64,000 bases of DNA, taken from Bryobacterales bacterium (GTDB lineage Bacteria; Acidobacteriota; Terriglobia; Bryobacterales; Bryobacteraceae). The stretch spans positions 1-64,000 of the forward strand of contig JADLDI010000052.1 of NCBI GenBank assembly GCA_020846745.1, read 5' to 3'. Shown piece after piece: positions 24,246-31,391 of the stretch. Position 1 is the stretch's first letter, and each line of letters starts with the position of its first letter. Position numbers and translations under genes: made by a program. The notes beneath the pieces were generated by a model. It ran no database searches. It saw only the letters and a program-made list of their open reading frames with translations, and was not told where the DNA came from.

Positions 24246-26810
24246 TTGTCCGCTTACCCCATCCCGCTCGTCCTCGTTGCCGCCGCTGTCGCGGCACAGG
24301 CCCAGGCCACTGTCTCATTTAGTACCGACGTGAAGCCGATACTGGAGGCGCGGTGCCTGAAGTGTCACGGGGCGTCGATGCAGGCGGGGAAGTTGGACTT
24401 GCGGTCGCGAGACGGGGCGCTGAGGGTGCTGAAGCCGGGGCAGCCGGAGCAGAGTTCGCTCTATAAGAAGGTGGCCGGCGTCGAAAAGCCGGCGATGCCG
24501 ATGGACGGCAAGTTGAAACCCGGGGAGATCGAGATTCTACGGAGTTGGATCGCCCAGGGCGCCCAGTGGACCGAGGCGCTCGGCGGTACGGGCGGGGCGA
24601 AGAACGGCTTGCAGGCAATGGAGCAGTACACGCCGCCGGCAGAAGCGCGGAAGCAGTGGGCGTTCCGGAAGCCCGTGAAGGCGGCCATTCCGGCGACCGG
24701 CGACGAGCATCCGGTGGATGCGTTTCTGCACCAGACGCTGGCGGACCGCGGGCTGAAGCCGGCGCCGCCGGCGGATCGGGTGACGTTAGTACGGCGGGCT
24801 TATCTGGATTTAATCGGACTGCCGCCGACGCCCGATGAAGTGAAGCAGTTTGTGGACGATCGGTCGGACAAAGCTTGGGAGAACCTGATCGAGCGGCTGC
24901 TGGCCTCGCCACACTATGGGGAACGCTGGGGACGGCACTGGTTGGACGTGGCGCGGTACGCGGATTCGAACGGCTATGAGCATGACTTCGACCGTCCGAA
25001 CGCATGGCGGTATCGCGACTATGTGATCCGGGCGTTCAACAACGATACGCCGTACGATGTGTTTCTTCAGGAGCAGTTCGCGGGCGATGAGATGGATGAG
25101 GTCACCAACGACCGGTTAATCGCCACGGCGTTTCTGAGGAACTACGCGAAGGTGGGGTTTCGGGAGAAGGACAATCCGCAGTACCGGTTCGACTATCTGG
25201 ACGACATGATTGCGACGGTTGGCCGCGGTGTGCTGGGCCTGACGATCCAATGCGCGCGGTGCCATAACCATAAGTTCGATCCGATCGGACAGCGGGATTA
25301 CTACAAGCTGCAGGCGGCGCTGTTTGGGTATGTGGAGGTGGATCATCCGCTGGTTGCTGCCGCGGAGGCGAAAGCTTATGAAGCGAAGACGCAGGAGATC
25401 AACGCGCGGCTGAAGCCGTTGCGCGACCAGATCAAACTGCTTGACAGGCCCTATGAAGAAGCCCTGTTAGTCGAGAAGTATAAGAAGTGGCCGGAGCATA
25501 TCCAGCAGGCTATCTTCACGCCGGAAAACCAGCGGACGCCGGGACAGGTGCTGCTGGCGAATCAGATTACGCGGACCACGCGTGTCGCGAACAGCGAGAT
25601 CGACCGCGTGATGAAGCCGGAGGAGTTGGCGCGGAAGCGGCAATTGGAAGGGCAGGTACGCGAGATCGAGAAGGAACGGCCGAAGCCGATTCCGGTGGCC
25701 ATGGGCATCACGGATGGAGACTACCGGTTTGCGCCGGACGGTCCGGGGGATGAGCCGGCGCCGGGGAAGGGCATCAAGCAGGAAGTGACCGAAGGGAGCT
25801 TTCTGTGCGACGGGTCGCGGCCGTATCAGGCTCCGCCGGCGTACTTCCTGCATCATGGCGATGCGGGCAGCCGCGGATCGGTGGTAGAGCCGGGGTTCGT
25901 GACTGTCCTGGACGACGGGTCGATGCCCGCGGCGATGACGCCCGCGCACAAGCGGACGTCGGGACGGCGGCTGGCGCTGGCAAAGTGGCTGGGGTCGCGG
26001 TCGAATCCGTTGACCGCGCGTGTGATGGTGAACCGCATCTGGCATCACCACTTCGGCCGCGGCATTGTGACTACGCTCGACAACTTCGGCAAGACCGGCG
26101 ATGCGCCGACACATCCGGAGTTATTGGATTGGCTGGCGGTGGAGTTTATGGACCGTGGCTGGAGCATAAAAGAGATGCACCGGTTGCTGATGACGTCGCG
26201 GGCTTATCGAATGTCGAGCCAGTTTGCGGAAGAAGGGAACCTGCGGAAGGACGCAGAGAACCTGTACTGGTGGCGGTTCCGGCAACAAAGGCTGGAGGCG
26301 GAGATCGTACGAGACAACATACTGGCGATCAGCGGCGGGTTGAATAGGACGCAGTTCGGGCCGGCGGTGTTTCCGGAGTTACCGCAGCAGATACTGGCGT
26401 CGATGGAGAAAGGTATCTGGCGGCGGCACGCGGATGGTCCGGAGGTGTGGCGGCGCAGCATCTATGTGTACCGGAAGCGCGGATTGCCGCTGCCGTTCTT
26501 TGAGGTGTTCGACCTGCCAGACCAAAACATCACGTGCGGGCGGCGTAACGTGTCGACCGTTCCGACGCAGGCGCTGACGCTGATGAACAACGAATGGGTG
26601 CTGAACCAGGCGCGGCGGTTTGCGGATCGTGTGGCGACGGAAGCGGGTAGTAATAAGGATACGCAGATCGAGCGGGCGTACCAGTTGGCGGTGAGCCGCC
26701 CGCCCACCACGGAAGAACTGGCCGTCGCGCGCCAGTTCCTTGCGAAGGGTTCACTGGCCGACTTCGCGCACGTGCTGATGAACCTGAACGAGTTCATTTA
26801 TCTGAGGTAG
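24246..26810 (+). CDS. c-type cytochrome DUF1549/DUF1553 (PSD1) protein
   Basis: An 854-residue exported protein starting at TTG 24246. After the signal peptide (LVLVAAAVAAQAQA) comes a Planctomycete-type cytochrome c domain with CLKCH at 37-41 and a distal Met region (AMPMDGK). Then DUF1549 (VRRAYLDLIGLPPTPDEVKQF, HWLDVARYADSNGYEHD, CARCHNHKFDPI with a second CxxCH at 25255-25269) and, after a linker, DUF1553 (RVMVNRIWHHHFGRGIV, GWSIKEMHRLLMTSRAYRMSS, PTQALTLMNNEWVLNQA). Usually paired with DUF1501, as here. Redox or sugar-degradation roles are suspected; none is proven. Confidence 0.92.
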   Translation: MSAYPIPLVLVAAAVAAQAQATVSFSTDVKPILEARCLKCHGASMQAGKLDLRSRDGALRVLKPGQPEQSSLYKKVAGVEKPAMPMDGKLKPGEIEILRSWIAQGAQWTEALGGTGGAKNGLQAMEQYTPPAEARKQWAFRKPVKAAIPATGDEHPVDAFLHQTLADRGLKPAPPADRVTLVRRAYLDLIGLPPTPDEVKQFVDDRSDKAWENLIERLLASPHYGERWGRHWLDVARYADSNGYEHDFDRPNAWRYRDYVIRAFNNDTPYDVFLQEQFAGDEMDEVTNDRLIATAFLRNYAKVGFREKDNPQYRFDYLDDMIATVGRGVLGLTIQCARCHNHKFDPIGQRDYYKLQAALFGYVEVDHPLVAAAEAKAYEAKTQEINARLKPLRDQIKLLDRPYEEALLVEKYKKWPEHIQQAIFTPENQRTPGQVLLANQITRTTRVANSEIDRVMKPEELARKRQLEGQVREIEKERPKPIPVAMGITDGDYRFAPDGPGDEPAPGKGIKQEVTEGSFLCDGSRPYQAPPAYFLHHGDAGSRGSVVEPGFVTVLDDGSMPAAMTPAHKRTSGRRLALAKWLGSRSNPLTARVMVNRIWHHHFGRGIVTTLDNFGKTGDAPTHPELLDWLAVEFMDRGWSIKEMHRLLMTSRAYRMSSQFAEEGNLRKDAENLYWWRFRQQRLEAEIVRDNILAISGGLNRTQFGPAVFPELPQQILASMEKGIWRRHADGPEVWRRSIYVYRKRGLPLPFFEVFDLPDQNITCGRRNVSTVPTQALTLMNNEWVLNQARRFADRVATEAGSNKDTQIERAYQLAVSRPPTTEELAVARQFLAKGSLADFAHVLMNLNEFIYLR

Positions 26811-26813
26811 ATC

Positions 26814-28256
26814 ATGCCATTTGTGTCGCGGCGGAAGTTCCTGTTTGAAGCGGGTGGCGGATTGTCGGGTCTGGGCCTTGCGTACCTGCTCGGGAAGGAT
26901 AATCTTCTGGCTTCGAACAACGGTTGCGCTTCGGGCGCCGTCGCGAGTTCGCCGTTCCTGCCGAAGAAACCGCACTTCGAAGCGCGGGCCAAGCGGGTGA
27001 TCTCGCTGTTTATGAGCGGGGGCATTTCGCACATGGACACGTTCGATCCGAAGCCGGCGCTGGCACGGTTCGCCGGACAACCGCTGACGGGCAAAGGCGA
27101 GATCGTGGTGAGGCAGGGGCATCCGGGTCCGCTGATGCCTTCGCCGTTTACGTTCAAGCAGTACGGTCAATCCGGGTTGCCGGTCTCGGAGATCTTTCCG
27201 AACATTGCACGGCATGTGGATTCGCTGGCGATTGTACGGTCGGCAACGGGACGGTCGAACGACCATGTACAGGCGCACTATGAGTTGGCTTCGGGAACGG
27301 TGCGGATGGGTTGGCCGAGCGTCGGTTCGTGGGTGACCTATGGATTGGGCTCGGAGAACCAGAACCTGCCGGCGTTTGTGGTGATCTACGATGCGCGGGG
27401 TGGTCCGTTTGGCGGTCCGGCGAACTGGTCGTCGGGGTATATGCCGGCCGCGTATCAGGGGACGATCTTCCGGTCGGCGGGCGACCCGATCTATGACTTG
27501 AAGCCGCCGAAGGATGTTAGCGACGACCAGGCACGGGCGCGGCTGGAGGTACTGGACAAGTTAAATAGGATGGACCTCGAGAAGAACCCGGCTAACTCGG
27601 AGTTGTCGGCCCGGATCAGCGCCTATGAACTGGCGTACCGGATGCAGGGCTGCGCGCCGGAGGCGGTGGATACCCAGACCGAGAGCGCGGCGACGAAGAA
27701 GATGTACGGGCTTGACAATCCGGTGACATCGCCTTTCGGAAGGCAATGCCTGATTGCGCGACGGTTGGCGGAACGCGGCGTGCGGTTCATTCAGCTATAC
27801 CATGGCGGACTCGGCAACCAGAACACCGATACGTGGGATGCGCATGGGAATGTGAAAGAGAACCACGCGCAACATGCCGCGGAAGTGGACGTGCCGATCG
27901 CGGGGTTGCTGGAAGATCTGAAGGGTCGCGGACTGTTGGACGAAACGCTGGTCATCTTCCAGAGCGAGTTCGGTCGAATGCCGATTTCGCAACGCGGGCT
28001 GGGCCGGGACCACAACCCGGGTGCGCAGTCGATTTGGATGGCGGGGGCGAAGATCAAGGGCGGCCAGGCAATCGGCGCGTCGGACGAGTTCGGTTACAAG
28101 GCCGAGCAGCAGGTGGTGACGGTACACGACCTACATGCAACGATCCTGCACTTGCTCGGAATGGACCACACGAAGCTGACGTTCGCCTATCAGGGGCGGC
28201 AGATGCGGCTGACGGATGTGTATGGGGAGCCGATTCCGCAGATTGCGAAAGTGTAA
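26814..28256 (+). CDS. DUF1501 protein, Tat-exported
   Basis: A 480-residue protein with a twin-arginine leader (SRRKFLFEAGGGLSGLGLAYLLG) and the DUF1501 pattern: RVISLFMSGGISHMDTFDPKPALARF, SEIFPNIARHVDSLAIVRS, HYELASGTVRMGWPSVGSWVTYGLGSEN, GGRQCLIARRLAERGVRFIQLYHGG, WDAHGNVKENH and FGRMPISQRGLGRDHNPGAQS. The fold belongs to the alkaline phosphatase/sulfatase superfamily, and His/Asp ligands look conserved. GAGG precedes ATG 26814 by only a few bases after the PSD1 stop, so the two genes are co-transcribed, as they are in many planctomycetes and acidobacteria. Confidence 0.92.
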   Translation: MPFVSRRKFLFEAGGGLSGLGLAYLLGKDNLLASNNGCASGAVASSPFLPKKPHFEARAKRVISLFMSGGISHMDTFDPKPALARFAGQPLTGKGEIVVRQGHPGPLMPSPFTFKQYGQSGLPVSEIFPNIARHVDSLAIVRSATGRSNDHVQAHYELASGTVRMGWPSVGSWVTYGLGSENQNLPAFVVIYDARGGPFGGPANWSSGYMPAAYQGTIFRSAGDPIYDLKPPKDVSDDQARARLEVLDKLNRMDLEKNPANSELSARISAYELAYRMQGCAPEAVDTQTESAATKKMYGLDNPVTSPFGRQCLIARRLAERGVRFIQLYHGGLGNQNTDTWDAHGNVKENHAQHAAEVDVPIAGLLEDLKGRGLLDETLVIFQSEFGRMPISQRGLGRDHNPGAQSIWMAGAKIKGGQAIGASDEFGYKAEQQVVTVHDLHATILHLLGMDHTKLTFAYQGRQMRLTDVYGEPIPQIAKV

Positions 28257-28360
28257 TTCGTTTTCCGACTTCGGTTGGACGAGGGGAGTTCGTTTCGCGA
28301 AATTAATCCAGATAAGCGGCCACAAACCGCGTTGGGGCTGACACGGTATGCTGAACCTTC

Positions 28361-29440
28361 ATGCGATTACTTAGTTTCGTTATCTTCTTTGGCGGTCTGT
28401 TGACTGCTCAGACGCAGACCAAAAAAACGATTCTGGTGATGACCGATGGGCTGCGGTGGCAAGAGGTGTTTCAGGGCGTCGATCCTGCGCTGCTCAACAA
28501 GGAAGCCGGCAAGGTGAAGAACATGGAAGCCATGCGCAAGGCGTATTGGCGCGAGACGGCGGAACAGCGGCGGGCTGCGCTGCTTCCTTTTCTCTGGTCG
28601 GAGATGGCGGCCAAGGGGCAGATTTATGGGAATCGGGAGGCTGGTTCGGAGGCTAGCGTGACGAACCGGAGGAACTTTTCGTATCCCGGGTACAACGAGA
28701 CGCTTACCGGGTTTGCGGACGATCGGATCGACAGCAACGACAAGAAGTACAACCCGAACGTGACGGTGCTCGAATGGCTGCACAATAAGCCGGCATATCG
28801 GGGCAAGGTGGCGGCGTTTGGCGCGTGGGATGCGTTCCCGTGGATCATCAATGGACCGCGGGCAGGCTTTCCCGTGAATGCCGGTTACGACGCCATGGAA
28901 ATGACGCCGACGACTGCGGCAATGGAGTTATTGAACCGGCTTAAGGCGGAATCGCCGAGGGATCCGGAGGGCGAGCCGATCGACGCGCTCACGTTCCATA
29001 CAGCGTTTGAGTATTTGAAGACCCGGAAACCTTCGGTGCTGTTTCTTTCTCTGGGTGAGACGGACGAGTGGGCACATGCCGGTAAGTACGAGGAATATAT
29101 ACGGGCCGCGAATCGTGTGGACTTGTATCTGAAGACGCTTTGGGAACAGGCGCAGTCGATGCCCGAATACCGTGGTGTTACGAGCCTGGTGGTTACGGTG
29201 GACCATGGGCGCGGGCGTGCGCCGGTGGACTGGAAGAGCCATGGGGAAAAGCTGGATGAGACGAAGTATATCTGGATGGCATTTATGGGTCCGGACACGA
29301 AAGCGCTGGGGGAGCGTAAGAACGTCGGCCCGGTAACGCAAAGCCAGGTGGCCGCAACGGTGGCGGCGCTGCTGGGCGAAGACTATGCCGGCGCGGTATC
29401 GAAGGCAGGCAAGCCGATCGCGGATGTAGTGGGGAAATAG
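28361..29440 (+). CDS. secreted alkaline-phosphatase-superfamily protein
   Basis: A 359-residue exported protein (signal LSFVIFFGGLLTAQ). Metal-site motifs of the superfamily are visible: ILVMTDGLRWQEVF near the start (Asp), a TNRRNFSYPGYNETLTG nucleophile region, LSLGETDEWAHAGKYEEYI (Asp, His) and LVVTVDHGRGRAP (Asp, His). This resembles phosphodiesterases or sulfatase-like enzymes with a Thr/Ser nucleophile. A -10-like TATGCT (28347-28352) ends eight bases before ATG. The 104-base gap after DUF1501 also holds a TTTCGCGAAA palindrome and a repeat copy (28283-28303). Confidence 0.85.
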   Translation: MRLLSFVIFFGGLLTAQTQTKKTILVMTDGLRWQEVFQGVDPALLNKEAGKVKNMEAMRKAYWRETAEQRRAALLPFLWSEMAAKGQIYGNREAGSEASVTNRRNFSYPGYNETLTGFADDRIDSNDKKYNPNVTVLEWLHNKPAYRGKVAAFGAWDAFPWIINGPRAGFPVNAGYDAMEMTPTTAAMELLNRLKAESPRDPEGEPIDALTFHTAFEYLKTRKPSVLFLSLGETDEWAHAGKYEEYIRAANRVDLYLKTLWEQAQSMPEYRGVTSLVVTVDHGRGRAPVDWKSHGEKLDETKYIWMAFMGPDTKALGERKNVGPVTQSQVAATVAALLGEDYAGAVSKAGKPIADVVGK

Positions 29441-29459
29441 GCCGTTAAGGAGGACGAGG

Positions 29460-30026
29460 ATGAAGGGCGCCAAACTGAAACTGTCGCCGGAACAACGCGA
29501 GCGGCTACTTGCGGTGCTGAAGGCGCGGTTCGATGAGAATATGGGTCGTCACGTGGGGCTTGCTTGGGCGGCGATTGAGGCGAAGCTCGAAGCCGGCCCG
29601 GAGAAACTTTTGCCGCTGGATGAGATGGAACGAAGTGGGGGAGAGCCGGACGTTACCGGCCGGGACGAGGGGACGGGCGAGTACATTTTCGTGGATTGTT
29701 CGAAAGAGAGTCCGGCAGGGCGAAGAAGTCTTTGTTATGACCGTGAAGCGCTGGACGCACGAAAGCAGAACAAGCCGAAGAGCAGCGCGCTGGATGTGGC
29801 AGCCTTAATGGGCGTTGAGTTACTAACAGAAGAACAGTACCGGGAGTTACAAAAGCTGGGAGAGTTCGACACGAAAACTTCGAGCTGGATTAGAACACCT
29901 GCGAAGATAAGAGACTTGGGCGGCGCATTGTTTTGCGACCGGCGGTACGACACCGTGTTTGTCTATCACAACGGCGCGGACTCTTACTATGCGGCTCGAG
30001 GGTTCCGGGGCGCGGTCAGGGTCTAG
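29460..30026 (+). CDS. DUF4256 family protein
   Basis: A 188-residue cytoplasmic protein preceded by TAAGGAGGA, a strong ribosome binding site. It matches the DUF4256 pattern from start to end: LLAVLKARFDENMGRH, AIEAKL, MERSGGEPDVTGRDEGTGEYIFVDCSKESPAGRRSLCYDREAL in segments, SALDVAALMGVELLTEEQYRELQKLGEFDTKTSSWIRTP and GGALFCDRRYDTVFVYHNGADSYYAARGFRG. Function unknown; members occur alone in diverse bacteria. It converges on the ceramidase-like gene with a four-base overlap of stops. Confidence 0.88.
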   Translation: MKGAKLKLSPEQRERLLAVLKARFDENMGRHVGLAWAAIEAKLEAGPEKLLPLDEMERSGGEPDVTGRDEGTGEYIFVDCSKESPAGRRSLCYDREALDARKQNKPKSSALDVAALMGVELLTEEQYRELQKLGEFDTKTSSWIRTPAKIRDLGGALFCDRRYDTVFVYHNGADSYYAARGFRGAVRV

Positions 30027-31336
30027 GGCCGGGTGGTCGGTTCAGTTGGCGGACCTGCCATGGCGATTAGTTTCAAGGCGTAGTCGATCAAAGTTTCGCC
30101 GGTCATTTCGCCGAGGGAGACGCGGGATACGTAGTCGTACCGCGGGAAGCTGTGGAAATCGACTTTGGTGAGAATGTAGCCGAAGGCGTCGTTGGTTAGT
30201 CCGAATAAGAAGTTATGCTCGGCACCCATTTTCCGTTTGAGATAAAAGCCGATGTTGGGGAGGGCTTCGCCGGGGATGGTGAGCATGCCGGCGTTGGCTA
30301 GTTTGGCGAAGCCAATGGTGGTGGTAATGGTGCGGTCCGGGTTATGAGGATATTTGAGCGGCGAGTAGACGACTACGGCCCAAAGGTCGTCGGAATCGAC
30401 GCGGAACTTGGCGGGAGTGGTCCAGACTTTGAGGGGCGGGGTTTGTTGCCAGGGGCTTTTGTCGACGGCGCGGAGAGATTCCTTGGCGAGCAGAGTGCCG
30501 ATGCGTTCGCATTCGGACCATTCGCGGCGGTCGTGCCAGTAGGCGCGAGCGGGGTCCTTCGGACGGCCGAGGTCGCGATTGTCGGCGGTGACCATGCCGC
30601 CTTGCGCGCTGTTGACGAACAGGGCGGTCCCACCGGCTTGTTTCTCGATCATGTCGCAGAGAGGACCCACTAAGTCGGGACTCAGGATTCCTAAGTCGCT
30701 GCCCATTACTTCGGGGTGGACGGCGTAGTTGACCAGGGTGCTGATGATGCGGTTGCCGGGGCCGCGGCTGCGGACTTGCTGGACAGAGACGCGGCGGTCA
30801 TATAAGTCAGGCGCGTAGTAGTTATAAGCGATCTTACCTTCGGCGTTGGCGGTGCCGAGGCGGAGTTCGGCGGGCTGGAGCTTATCGAAGGCTTCGTTGA
30901 GGGCGGCGGCGACCTGTTCGGAGACGAGTTGGAGGTATTCGAGGTTGCCGGTGTGGCCGCCTTTGCCATCGGGGTAGGCGTAGGAGTCGGGTCCGCTATG
31001 GTTGTGGGTGGCGGCGATCCAGATGCGGTCGGCGGGGATGCGGGGGACTAAGCGGCGGGCGCGGTCGCCGAGGACGGAGGGGAAGCCGAGGAGGTCGACT
31101 GTGGCGATGGCCAGGAGTTCGTTGCCGGAGCGATAGACAACGGCTCGCGCCATTAGTTCGCCTTGCTTGCCTTTGGGAGGTTTGGGGAGGCCCATGCCGC
31201 CGCTGAGGGGTAGGAGTTGGTTGGGCGTGATGAGGCGCTTGGCGGCGCCGGCTTCGAAAGTGGTTTGGGCGTAGAGGGACAGGGACAGGGACAGGGCAGG
31301 GAAGAGGATGGCGGCGGCGAGGCGAAGAGAAGGCAT
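30023..31336 (-). CDS. secreted neutral/alkaline ceramidase-like protein
   Basis: About 437 residues from ATG 31336, with a signal peptide containing a repeated Ser-Leu run (LSLSLSLYAQ) encoded by a GGGACA tandem. The N-terminal ceramidase-type domain shows FEAGAAKRLITP, SGGMGLPKPPKGKQGELMARAVV, WIAATHNHSGPDSYAY (the THxHSGPD metal/active site), NYAVHPEVMG and FVNSAQGGMV. Substrates other than ceramide are possible because many acidobacterial members lack the C-terminal domain. An alternative GTG start at 31408 would overlap the previous gene and add three AGRL repeats. Confidence 0.8.
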   Translation of the reverse strand: MPSLRLAAAILFPALSLSLSLYAQTTFEAGAAKRLITPNQLLPLSGGMGLPKPPKGKQGELMARAVVYRSGNELLAIATVDLLGFPSVLGDRARRLVPRIPADRIWIAATHNHSGPDSYAYPDGKGGHTGNLEYLQLVSEQVAAALNEAFDKLQPAELRLGTANAEGKIAYNYYAPDLYDRRVSVQQVRSRGPGNRIISTLVNYAVHPEVMGSDLGILSPDLVGPLCDMIEKQAGGTALFVNSAQGGMVTADNRDLGRPKDPARAYWHDRREWSECERIGTLLAKESLRAVDKSPWQQTPPLKVWTTPAKFRVDSDDLWAVVVYSPLKYPHNPDRTITTTIGFAKLANAGMLTIPGEALPNIGFYLKRKMGAEHNFLFGLTNDAFGYILTKVDFHSFPRYDYVSRVSLGEMTGETLIDYALKLIAMAGPPTEPTTRP

Positions 31337-31351
31337 ATTTGTGGTCAGGCT

Positions 31352-31387
31352 AAGTCTTCCGGCAAGTCTTCCGGCAAGTCTTCCGGC
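31352..31387. repeat. 12-bp tandem repeat, three copies
   Basis: AAGTCTTCCGGC occurs three times head to tail (31352-31363, 31364-31375, 31376-31387) in the 55-base gap between the GHMP-kinase fusion and the ceramidase gene. Read on the minus strand it encodes AGRL three times if the ceramidase starts at GTG 31408. A second short repeat, GGGACA about four times (31275-31295), lies in the signal-peptide coding part. Confidence 0.8.
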
Positions 31388-31391
31388 AAAG

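Noticed and set aside
31352-31387. CRISPR-like array
   Set aside because: Repeats are 12 bp and directly adjacent with no spacers; it is a simple tandem repeat.
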